Shown here piece by piece: positions 23,207 to 34,331 of a DNA stretch of 64,000 nt. The notes under the pieces were generated by a model, which was not told the origin of the DNA, searched no databases, and saw nothing but the letters and a program-made list of their open reading frames with translations. The stretch lies in contig JARUPZ010000020.1 in NCBI GenBank assembly GCA_031213475.1, positions 5,753,858-5,817,857 on the forward strand, given 5' to 3'. Positions within the stretch are counted from its first letter, which is position 1. Each line of letters begins with the position of its first letter. Source of the stretch: Nereocystis luetkeana. Its lineage: Eukaryota; Sar; Phaeophyceae; Laminariales; Laminariaceae. Made by a program: the position numbers and the translations under genes.

Positions 23207-23394
23207 CTGGCACACCAAGCGATGTCGTACAAATACATATCAAAAGTAGGGTGTGGGTGAGAGTCTGAGTGATGGCACAGAGTCATTTCAGTAGATGTCC
23301 CCGATTTGAACGTCTGCGCTCGTACGATTGCCAACTATTGTTAGTTTCTAACGTGCTAATCTTGTTGCGACAAACAATGCCTATAAGACACCAC

Positions 23395-26300
23395 CTTATC
23401 ATGTAGCGGTTCCGCACGGCGAGCCACCAACCCTCATGATGTAGGACCCAGCAGTTGGCGCATTGTTCGCATCGTCCGCTGACGTCTTGTCCCTGACATC
23501 TTACTACCCCGTTTGTGGCTGATGCAAAAATAATACGACCGAGCACTTCGATACCCCACGCATACGTCAAGGTGGGGCCTTACAACGTGACGGCACGTGC
23601 AGGGTGGAACTGACAACACTGCGAAGTACGGCGTAAGTGCACATCATCCGGATTCATGCACATGTGCTCTGACTATCCGGCGAGCCATTTTGCGGTCTGA
23701 CACATGTCGTGAAAAGCCAACACATGTTTGTCAGACGCCAGATGCCAGATAGCACACTACCTGGTAAACAGATGGGTTACACGCACGACCATATTCGAGG
23801 AGACCACCTGATCACAGCCATTGACAAGGTATAGTCGATCTAAAAATGTAACCCGAACGCCATCTTTCGCGAGCTTATAAGCTTATACAACGGTCCAGCT
23901 GACTGCGTCAAGTTTCACGAATCGAACACACGGGGACCACTACCTTTCCGAGCATGGTGTATGCTTTCTGTCCAATCGCTATCACAATATTCTCGAAACC
24001 ACGTATCAGTTTTTGGTATTACTATTTCAGGACGACTCTCGAGATCTCCACACACCGGTACCTGCTGAATGTCACCCCAGTCGCCGATCCCGAGATGAAC
24101 ATTAGACGCTAAGATCTTGACGACCGGAAACGCAAGCGCCACGTAGATGCCCAGGACAGGCGCAACCTTCACCGTCAGAAACCACACGACCCTTCCCACT
24201 AGCGCCACCAGGAAGCGCAGAGTAGACGACATGGATGCCGCTAAGGACGCATCAGGTCTCCCTGACCACACCACCTGAATTACGCCGAGCATCCAAGTAA
24301 AAATCAACCCCGGCGGTCCCAATATTCCATGGCCAGTTTTGTCCACAAACACAGGGAATACTTGGGTCAACACCATCAAGTCAATACTGGTAGTCACCAT
24401 TGTACAAATACCAGGACCTGCATCACCCGCACACCTCTGACGGAAGGTTTGATAGAGTCGGACGCTAAGTCGCCCGCCATTTGTTCAGCGGCAGCCGTCG
24501 CCACCGCTCTCCTTCAAGAAGTGAACAGGGGTCTGGCTCTCGTGGTTCTATTTCTAGTTGTCCGATCTACAGCAAAAGTGCTCACCATCGCGTGAAGGTT
24601 GCCTGGGGGGAAACCCTCCGTCCTTGTGTTGAGGTCGAAAGCCTCGGTAGCCGCAGACACCGACGGGATATCCAGCGCAACGGGGTGCCAGTGGTGACTT
24701 GCCAAGGGCAAGCACAACGTGCGGAACGGTTCGCGTGTCAGATCCTTCTGAATCTAAAGCACGCGGTGTGCGTGTGTAAGGGAGTGGCTGCGTCTGTCGG
24801 CAGATTCTCTTGAGGTGTGGGGCAGCAATAGGATGCACCCGAAATGGTTTCGAAGGCGACGCAGTCAGCACATGTATACAATCCAACTTACGGGTATGGA
24901 TTAGTGTGAGGGGTTGATTACGATGCACCTTACCGCACAAATAAACCTCTGGAACGTTGGTCTATACCCCGAGAGCACGGTTGGACAACGCCAACGGGTT
25001 TCCCGGCAGATATTTGAACAAAACCAATCGATACGCCGAAGTGCGGAAACTCGGGCGATTCATTTGTTGTGTGAAAGTACCTCCATAAGGGTGATATATT
25101 GTCTAGCACATGCGACAACCGCCGACTGCAGAGGCTTCCCTGCAGACACGAGTGCCGCCAGGAAGGCAGGCAGTCACTGCCTTGCGTAATCGACCCACAT
25201 TAAAGGTGGGGGCGCTTTGATCGCGTCAAACCTTCTCCGCTTTCACTTCATACAGAAAGCCGTTCCAGTCAATATCAGGGCACATCGGGTATTGCCTTGA
25301 CACAGGACACTTCCCACTCGGAGCAGAACCTTGCTAGTTCCCTTCCCACCCACTCGCAACTTTAGGTTACACAATTCCATCGACAACCCTGACGGTCAGG
25401 TAGCACCTCCACCAAGTTTACGTTTTGCCTTCCAAGCGTTGAGCAACACCTTGCACAATTGACCAATCGTGGGGGTTAAATGTAAACCACAACCGCCCTG
25501 ACTACGTAACAGTAGCAGCCGTGACGTGCATTGGAGAAGAATTGAACAAAATATACATCGGGTAGTGCGCATTAGTTCTTAACTCGATGCTCACCTTTGC
25601 CCATCGCTGGTGAATGCTTGCGCGGTGTATGACGCCCAAAGCTCCCGCTCAACACACCCAACACGCTCAATACGCCCCGTAAGAACCTCGGACCCCTCGA
25701 TAGAACGCTTCCTGCGTTGCATTAGGAGCTTGTAATCCAGTGCTTGCACCTGCAATAGGCACATACAGGAGGCATGGTGGAACGTGTAAAGGCAGGAAAT
25801 TATCATATGCGTACAAAACCCAGCGCGCATACCTTAGGGATAGCGAAACCGTGCAGCTCAACTGTAAACTGTACTGGCATGTGCTACAACCACCTGAAAC
25901 GTTTAGCCACAGCAGTTTCACATTGGCTCACCCTCATGGCGTCCTTCCAGAAATGAGCATCGTGCTGAGAGTTCCATGGGACGCCACCAACGATGGGCTT
26001 CCGGTCGACCAGGTATATCATAGACTCGCCCGAGGCATGGAAGGAACCTGCACAGGTGGCCGGAGTCACGAAGCAACCCCTCGGACACACGCTTTGAATC
26101 GCGAGCAGGAGCGTAGGACCATTGGTGTTGGGGGAGGGTGGGGACGGGGGGCGATCCAGCGCTAAGACACAATCTGCGAGATATCGTGAAGGCTTCAGGA
26201 TTGGCGCTCCGCACCCTTTTGTTCTGAAATACAAGTGCCTTTTGTACATTAATATCTAGTACAAACTGCCCTTTTTAGCGAGAGAGTGGTAGGTTTCACA

Positions 26301-27286
26301 ACGGTTGGCTGGATTCATTTTTTCCGATCGGAGATAGAACGGGAAGGATGTATAAAAAAATACCGCGGGTCTGTGGTTGCGAGCTTTTGCTTCACTGTAC
26401 TCAAGTTGTATGTATCAGAATATTTGAAACATCCGCGTTAAGAGAGGCGAAGGATACGCTAGGCTGCAAAGCTTGACGGGGTACCGGGCCCACGTGCCGA
26501 CGTACTGCCAAACCCAACCCAGAATTTAATTCAGACATTAGTGTTTTCGCCATCAGTGCACGCGCTTCAATCAAGTTCGTCATGAAACGGTCAGGCGTGT
26601 TGCACGTGTGGTGTCGCTATTTCAAGAGTTCATTCGCACATCATACATGGTTTACCACAACAGGGTTTCCCCAAGGAAGGGTATGCCAAGCCAGGGCTGG
26701 TGCAGGTGGTTCCTCACAAAAGCTCTGGATGAAAAAAAATCCCGAAGCACAGAACGGAAGGCTTACGGCATGGAACAGCTTGTGGAAACGGTAAAGCGTT
26801 TCCGATTATGGCATGTCCGGTGCACTTATGTAGAACTCCGCGCGACGAGGGGAAGCCCGGAAATCACGAAGCCACGTGAACCCTTTGCGGCGCATGGAGC
26901 CCCAATAACCGCAGCATCACCCTTCCCACATGTAGGGAAGCACAGCGTTTGTATATCGAGCAGAGCACCAGACATCCGTTCTGATAGCGGTTCAACGAAA
27001 ACGTTGGGCGTTCCCGCTGAATGCGTTCGATGGCAACACCGCAGAGCCCCAAGCGCCTTCCAGTGTGAATATCGTTTTACTACGGTAGGTTAGCTCACCT
27101 GTCGACCTTTGGGCAGCCCGATGCTGCGGAGGTCCCGCCGCCGTCGTACACTACCATTGCCTTCGTCAGATCGGGCGGCGCTTCTGCAGGTCTTGGTGGT
27201 GGCTCTTCAGCTGGCGAGACGAGCCCTAAGACTAGGCCGATGACGTGTCCTTCACGGTCGGATTTATCTCGATTCGGAGAAGGTTC
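23395..27286 (-). CDS. Multi-exon membrane protein of unknown function (partial)
   Basis: I do not recognise the family. Seven exons with good splice sites join in phase: 27099-27286, 25932-26223, 25595-25749, 24934-25125, 24586-24697, 24062-24436, 23395-23492 (about 470 codons). The exon 25932-26223 has Cys-containing, Pro-rich sequence (PPSPPSPNTNGP) followed by a segment ending HFWKDAMR. The 125-codon exon 24062-24436 holds two or three likely membrane spans (around GLIFTWMLGVIQVVWSG, RFLVALVGRVVWFL and VAPVLGIYVALAFPVVKIL). The last exon has CEQCANC and another hydrophobic stretch. It sits directly upstream of the cassette array and the protease on the same strand, and its last phase fits protease exon 20347-20390. 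The acceptors at 25125 and 24697 were chosen among alternatives to keep phase, so the exact borders are inference. Confidence 0.5.
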
Positions 27287-28401
27287 CTGTCGAGGGCAGA
27301 AGAACGGGGAGCACGACAGAAAATTCAAGCTACGCGGTAGATTGACGGTTCCTCGGGGACGAGAGAGGGCATCGTTAACCCTACTCTCAAGTACGTGGGC
27401 TTACTCGAATGAGGTTTCCCTATGCACGCACTCCTGCAGCCCTTGTCCTATACACGACCCCTGCGACTACAGTACCGCCGATGTCTCCAATCGCCCATCT
27501 CGTTTGCGCGCCATACTAACATGAAGCTGCGGCTCGTGTCATGCAAAAGTCTCGGGCCTTTTATACCTTGGCCGATAAACATTTTCTGCAAAGAGGACAC
27601 CATGAGATGGAATCTTCACGCCCCTGCTACAATCCACGGCGTACTCAAATGGCATTTTGGTTTCGTCAGGGCTTTGTATAACAGTCAGCCAAATGCGAAT
27701 GACAATGGGTCCACCTCATGTTGATACGATACACGCTTAATAGACGTTGTTCGCGAGAGTTCGTCGTTCAGCTCAAAACGGCGCCGAAGTATACGCGGAA
27801 CACGTGGCTTCGTCCATGAATACCTCCGCCAGGGTCAGCACTGCTGAGATACATCTGGCCGAAGCAAATGGAAGTACCGTTATGCTCGAAACCATGCTGT
27901 GCTACATCTACAGGCTTCGAGTACGAATACAACTCAATACGCATGCACGGCTCCTATATACTAGATTAAGAAAAACACCATGAGTAGGCTTCCAGTTGTC
28001 GGTAACTGCTAGAGTTTGTATTTGTCGATAGCTGAACAGGTTCGGTAATAGTAGATTGCTGAAGTATTTTGTAAGAGCTTAGTGTACAACAGTACGTGAC
28101 ATGCGTCGGATCCTGCCATAAACAATGACCTACCAGACAGTGTTTTAGTGGCGCATGATCGCTTAAGAGCACAAGAAAACTCTCCGGCAATAGCCTAACG
28201 ACACGTAATGTCTCGCGCAGTTCCAGAAGAAGAAAGCCCATACCTGTACGAACTTTAAGGCCCACAACCGACTATTAATAGACATCTTAAACCTACGACG
28301 ACCTAAACGGGTTCTTTCAGGGGTTTGAAAGAGACGAAAACGAACCGGTTTGCTTTGATGTAACCACCATCATTTGGTGCCACGTTATCTGGGCCCCATA
28401 T
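27287..28401. other. No gene seen
   Basis: Open frames on both strands overlap and lack splice-bounded coding bias. Probably intron of the minus-strand gene or intergenic DNA. Confidence 0.35.
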
Positions 28402-28707
28402 TTAGTCTTCGTCTTCACGCAGCGTAGGGCACGCAGGACACATGCAACGGCATTTGCACAGCCAAAACTTCCGGACACCGTGGCGAATAGCCCCATAGTA
28501 CCGGTGCACCTTCAATGGGTTCGACATATGTTGTAGCCCTTCGCTTAAACCAAATGTTTTTGCCCGCGGCAGACCAAGATCCATGAGTTCGATATCTAGC
28601 CATTCGCCAAAACAAACTTCAATTGCCCGCGGCAGACCAAATCCCCATGTATCGAGGATAGCCACTTCGCCACTGGTACCCAGCACAGTGAGTACCAGGC
28701 GGCCCAT
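28402..28707 (-). CDS. Hypothetical open frame or exon with internal duplication
   Basis: A 101-codon open frame. Two related segments, WGFGLPRAIEVCF and MDLGLPRAKTF, come from a short duplicated DNA stretch (CTGCCGCGGGCA occurs twice on the minus strand). The end is Cys-rich (WLCKCRCMCPACP). A plausible acceptor lies at the GGTACCAG near 28677 and a possible donor at AAG|GTGCAC near 28511, so it may be an internal exon of the gene on the same strand rather than a separate gene. Function unknown. Confidence 0.35.
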   Translation of the reverse strand: MGRLVLTVLGTSGEVAILDTWGFGLPRAIEVCFGEWLDIELMDLGLPRAKTFGLSEGLQHMSNPLKVHRYYGAIRHGVRKFWLCKCRCMCPACPTLREDED

Positions 28708-29382
28708 AGCCTGTCGAGTTCGCTGTCGGTGACATACTTACACCTCATCTGATACACGTAGCTCGTACGGCATAGCAGCATGACCTACTGCTGTGTACTG
28801 GTATACGAGGATGTCATATTGTCGGGTAAATTGATTGTACTGAGGATACATACTGCCTAGGTAAAGCACAAGGCGCGAAAAGCGACACCAGTGCACAGGC
28901 TTTGCACTATGATATGAACGTACGTATCATGCACACGGTCATACCAATTTAGTAGATCCGACATCGTCCTATAGATGTGCGGTTGAACAATATGATTGAA
29001 CAATATGATTGGTTCGTACAAAGTCCAAAATAATTGAACCGACCACGCAAGGGTGCCGGGTCGTTGAGCTCTATTATATTGTTGCCGTCGTGCTGGTAAG
29101 TTAGGGTCACGAGGTCACGACATACGACACGGGTGCGCCGCCTACCATGTCCCTCTTCATTTCTCCCCCCATCGCCTCCTCTTCGAGAGACCGCTTCATC
29201 AACACACTATTACCGTTGGGGCATATTTCTTTCATCAGCTCTGCGGAGCGCAGCTCATGCTGTACAGTCGAGTAACACACGGACTGAAGTGCTTGTCTCT
29301 GCTCTGTGGTAGACTGTCTGAAGCAAGATCAGCAGGTCTATCACACGCACGCACGGATGGATACACGAATTACCCTCATTAC

Positions 29383-29580
29383 CATGTGGACAACTTTCAG
29401 CAACCACTCGCAAGGGGTGCCCGTCCGTATCAAACAACACACAGTAGTACACACCTCTTCGTAGACATCCTCCGGAGGTAGATCGCTGACATCGAACGGT
29501 GAGCCGGAGATCGGCGTCGCGTAGAACAGCGCAGAAGCCGGCACCACCGAGGGTGGGATGGTGTCGCTCCTCCACAGCAT
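29383..29580 (-). CDS. Candidate exon with filamin-like end (SPFDV)
   Basis: Acceptor GCACGGCAG just above 29580 and donor GTAATG just below 29383 (or an earlier donor GTGTGT at 29455). The frame preferred here reads PASALFYATPISGSPFDV; 'GSPF-V' is the usual last strand of filamin-type immunoglobulin repeats. A second frame is also open and GC3-rich, so the frame is not certain. It lies between the PA14 exons and the membrane-protein exons on the same strand and could connect them. Confidence 0.35.
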
Positions 29581-30628
29581 CTGCCGTGCAATCAGGCGAC
29601 GACAAAAAGTATGATATGTGCACGGGTCCAAGCGAAACGGTTAGACTCTTCTATTCGATGCAAATAGGAGCGGGCCCTTCTCAGCGAACGCACCACAAGG
29701 TAAGCAGCTGCTGTCCTGGCGGCGATGCTTGGAATATTTGAACGTTGAACCATTCACAGAACGTGGCAACGTTTGAGTTTCAGGAGGTGACGCACATGAT
29801 TCATAGCATGCCGAACACAGCCGATGAAGAACGGCACCACTTAAAGTGAACAAAAAATAGCCTTGATGAACTACCATGCGTGGAGGAAGCCCCGCATCTT
29901 GGTTCAACTTCGGCAGCGAACCGCGAGGGGAAAACTGGAGTGTTTCGCGAAGAGGAGATGAGGTCCGTGACGCTCTAATTCGGTTGGGCATAAGACAGCA
30001 CGATAACATACACCCATTCATGCGAAGAACAGGGTACGCAACTGAACGCTGTGCCCCATTCGGAACGACAGCATGAAATGTTGCAAAGTAAATATTAGTG
30101 TCAGATTCGATTTATCCTTATTTTTGTACTGCTGACGTTGCTCAAAGCAAAGGATGCCGAAAATGCATTGCAAAGTGACGATTCGGGAGGGTCGAAAACA
30201 TTGCACGGTCGCACATCCCGTGCAAATCACCCAACGGAAGAGCCGGGTCGTATGGATGGGGGGACAATATCAGCACATATGCTACATGCATCAAATCGGT
30301 ACATGGGGAACGAAGAAGTGGTTCGACAACAAATCATTTGCATAAATCGATGTCGATCGATATAATAAAGGGTTTTGCCAGGGATTTAATGAGGAATTGC
30401 ACACCTCGCGCGAGAGTAACGCAATGCCATGTCATCGTACTTGGATTCGACAGGCACGATATACACATGCTAGCAAAACCAGATGAGAGAAAACCAAAAT
30501 AATCGAAGAAATGAAAAATGTGTCGTGCCCCCCAGGAGAAGTTGCGACAGATAATCCAAAAGAAACAAAATAAACAATACGACAACAAAAGCAAGAAAAA
30601 TAATGAGAATTTAAAGGAGAGGACAACC

Positions 30629-30822
30629 AAAGCACCTTCGAGGCAGTAGCAGAAGTTTGTGGTACGAGTAGCATAGGGAGGCTCTACCTACTCATAGACA
30701 GGTTCTACCGACCGAGAGCACAATCAAAGCACCTTCGAGGCAGTAGCAGAAGTTTGTGGTACGAGTAGCATAGGCAGGCTCTACCTACTCATAGGCAGGT
30801 TATATCTACTATTAACAGTCGA
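30629..30822. repeat. 97-bp tandem duplication
   Basis: Two units starting AAAGCACCTTCGAGGCAGTAG, 97 bases apart, nearly identical over about 75 bases; each contains a smaller repeat on CTACTCATAG(A/G)CAGGTT. Confidence 0.9.
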
Positions 30823-30959
30823 TCTGGAACCTTGCTCTCTTGTCGTCCGTCTCCTTCCTGTTTCGCCAGCCGCCGTTTCGCTACAGCCGTTAGCCCCCCC
30901 TCTCCCCATGCCCATGAGACGCCCCCCATATAACGGATGTGTGGCGTTTCCTACTTAAT

Positions 30960-31265
30960 TTCGCTCCATCTTCGTGCCAAACGCAAAACACAAATAATGA
31001 AAGAAACTAAATAAATCGAATTAAAAAAATAAATATTCTACTACTGTAGCGTAACGAGAACGAAAGAAGAAAACTTAAATAAAACACACAAAAAGCGAAG
31101 GCAAGAAACGACAACAACGAAAAAATAATGACAGCAAAAACTACGACGAGCCGTTGAAGCATCGCTGTCGACCGCCCTGGGGGAGGTGCAACGGACTGTA
31201 CAGCCAAAAAAGAGAAAAAACAAAACAGAAAGACCCACAAGAAAAAATAAATAAGTGGAACGCTC
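30960..31265. other. AT-rich, A-strand-biased segment
   Basis: The plus strand is strongly A-rich with many AAATAAAT-like words, unlike the balanced base content around it. The open frames here are hydrophobic Phe/Leu-rich translations of A-rich DNA and are not accepted as genes. Confidence 0.7.
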
Positions 31266-31267
31266 TA

Positions 31268-32072
31268 TAACTGTCAATTTCGATGCCGCGAGACAAAAAC
31301 CAGATCAATTTCGACCACCAACAGAAAAAAACCCCCAATCGATCCCCACACTCAAAACAATTCATTTTCGGCCCACACGCATAAACCAAGTCAATTTCGA
31401 TGCAATACAAAACCAAAGCTAACTCCGACACTACACCGAAATCAAGTCAAGTTCGATCCCTAGTCTAAAATAAATACAATTTCGATGCCCCGACCAAAAA
31501 ACACGCCAGTTTCGACCCACACATTAAAACCAAGTTATTTTCGACCCCCACATGAAAACCAAGTCAATTCCGATCCCTTCACTGAAATCAAGTCAACTTC
31601 CACTATCCACACAAAATCGAAGGCACTTTCGATCCACACACCAACACCAAGTCATTATCGGTCCGCACACAAAAGCCAAGTCAATTTCGACCACGCATAC
31701 AAAACAAACTTAATTTCGATCCCCACACTAAAACCAAGTCAACATTGGGCCGGAATCAAGAACCAAGTGAATGCGACCCCCCCCATAAAAACAAGTTAAC
31801 TTAAACCCCAACACTGAAATTAAGTCAATTGTGATCTCCACTCTAAAACCAAGTAAATTTCGATACCCGCTCAAAAACCAAAATTATTTTGATCCCCGCA
31901 CTAAAACCAAGTCAATTAAAATCCACACAAAGACCAAGTCATGTTCAACCACTCCACAATAGCCGAGTCAATTCCGATCTCTACACTTAAATCAAGTCAA
32001 TTTCGATCGCCTATCCTGAAACCAGGTCAATTCCGATGCCCACACCACATTCAAGTAAGTCATTTTCGTCCT
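31268..32072. repeat. About 29-bp degenerate minisatellite, about 28 units
   Basis: Consensus unit close to AAGTCAATTTCGATCCCCAC plus ACTAAAACC, repeated head to tail with units of 27-31 bases and heavy divergence between units. The AAGTCA and TTTCGA blocks are best kept. There is no alternation of constant repeat and variable spacer, so it is not CRISPR-like. Confidence 0.95.
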
Positions 32073-32996
32073 GTGTGAGCTGACGTGTCATTCATCCGGA
32101 TGCATTTTCCTGTGGCACAGCAGCAGTACGTACCAGGTACCTGGTATATTATTCATACGTGGACCAACTTGCGTTGTTGACGTGTCCATACTAATAATAT
32201 AGTAAACCCCCGACAAATTATGTAAATCTTTACCAAATTTTACAGTACGGGTGTATGTACGGCCACCTATGATACTGGTAGCCGGACGTCGCTACGCGCC
32301 ATTCCTCCTGCATGTAGCATGTCTTGGGATCATACACGAGACCCACGACCGGCGCGCACACCATCACCAGAGCACAGCAGTCATCGTTTCTTCTTGTTTT
32401 GCTTGGTACGAGGCAGTAGTATGTACCTGATATTTACGTCACTGGTCTTTGTAGTGTTGCGAGTCGTATACTTCATGGGGAATGACTCCTGCAATTGTCA
32501 GGGACGTGGTAGTTAGTGGCTGTGCTGCACCCTTTATCAGACAGTCCGGAAAGACCTGGAGATCGTTGATATGTGTATGGTGTTTTTTGGTTCGATTGCT
32601 CTTTTTTCACTGCATGCCCGCGAGTCGTCGCTCTGACAGCACCCCAGGCAGCAGGCGTGTTCCTCTCTGTATTCACAACTACCGTGCGTTTCGTACGGTG
32701 CAGGCAGCACTCCAGACTGCAACCGCTCTATTAAATAGTCAGTAGTCACGACTTGGTTAGTTGTTGGAACGAGGGAATTCTATGCTGTAGTTGAGCGGAT
32801 ACGCGCGGCCATGTTAGTTCAGTTTGCACATTGATTTCATTTTGTGTGCGCCTTTTTCGTCTTGTGTATTTTTAGGTGGGAAGCGTCGTGATTCTCAGCC
32901 GAACTTTGATTTTTTCAAGTTTTTTTTCGGATTTCCTAGGGCCCCAGCACCTTTGTGTGGCCACGGACTCTTTGATTTGAGAGTTATGTGAGATCA

Positions 32997-33058
32997 ACAA
33001 CAGCAGCAACAACAGCAACAACATATATACCTGGTAAGTCGTAAGTCGTAAGTCGTAA
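32997..33058. repeat. CAACAG run followed by three AAGTCGT units
   Basis: Imperfect (CAA/CAG)n at 32997-33023, then GTAAGTCGTAAGTCGTAAGT at about 33034-33058. Confidence 0.9.
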
Positions 33059-33476
33059 TAGTACACCGGCGTACCATTAATATTAATACCTCCTTTACTG
33101 GGAAAACTGCCAATGTATGGGAGCAGCAGCGCATTGCTCAAAAGAATACTGTACCACTGCGTCCAAATAACTGAGTATGCCCCGGGTACTCACCTATCGC
33201 ATTTGTTTTTGTACACACTTCCTAGCTGACCCTATACCTGCACCTGACATCACACGTTTCGTAGTTCGTTCGGGCGAACTGCTAAATTCAAAATATGGCC
33301 GATCCGCCATTGAGGCTGAGAGGACCATTACATTCCGTTTGTGTCATCGACCGACCTCCTTTACTATCCAAAAACCGAAAACACTAACCAGCAAAGCAGA
33401 TCACGCGTGAAACATGTCGTTGCATTCCGTGATCGGCGGCCTTGGAAAAATAACTATTCCAAGGTTATGTCCTGTA

Positions 33477-33930
33477 GGGTAAGTATACCCGGGGTATTTC
33501 TTCGGGTGTTACTCGTACCCGGAACTTCTGTAAGTTATGTACGGCATTCATACCTGTACTCGGAACTTCCGTGAGTGCTGTGCAACATCCATACCCGTAC
33601 CCGGAACTTCTGCAGGTTCTGTACGCCAGTGGCATAATACCCGGGGTACGGGTACAACACCCCATACCCGTACCCGGCTTTTGAGTCGGCGAGATACCCA
33701 GAAAATCGGGAAAACACCCGGTACTCGACACCTTGAGGGTACGGGTACGGGGGGAAACAAATACTTGCCCGGAACGGGTGTGAGTTCAGTACGCCAGCTG
33801 ACACATACCCGATACTTCTGTGAGTTATGTAAGACATCCAAAACCTTACCCGGAGCTTAAACCCCTACCCGGAGCCTCTGTGAGCTCTGTCACACTTTAA
33901 AACATCCCTACCCGGGATACGCAAACCCTA
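33477..33930. repeat. About 41-bp degenerate tandem repeat rich in TACCCG
   Basis: CCGGAACTTCTGTAAGTT-like blocks recur at about 33520, 33561 and 33602 (period about 41), then more loosely to 33930 with ACCCGTACCCGG in both orientations near 33640-33680. Confidence 0.85.
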
Positions 33931-34331
33931 CTGAACATATCCTTGACATGTTCAGTTCTGAAAGACACCGCGCCAAGCAATGTCAAGGTAGCCCGCTATA
34001 CCGAACCCATACTATCGCCGTCGTACTGCAGTACACAACTACCAGGAAGAGTAGTTCAAGCGGCCACAAAGAGACCACGCGCGAATTTGTTGAGCAACGC
34101 CCTTTCCGAAAAATGGAGGGAGACACACCATTTGCTTGTCGTGAACGCACAATTTCATTCCACACACAGGCCGGCTGCTTGTCGTGACTGTTTTCTGCAT
34201 TGGTATTGACAGATCCATCGTTGGGGTCGTCGGCTCTGACATAGTATAGCACTAGGCATCACTGCTGCGATAATAATCTGATGGTACACCACGATCGAAC
34301 GAGGGGGCAACTGCTCAAGCAACAGACTAAC

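Noticed and set aside
31268-32072. CRISPR array
   Set aside because: Units are wholly degenerate with no constant repeat and unique spacer, and the window is eukaryotic.
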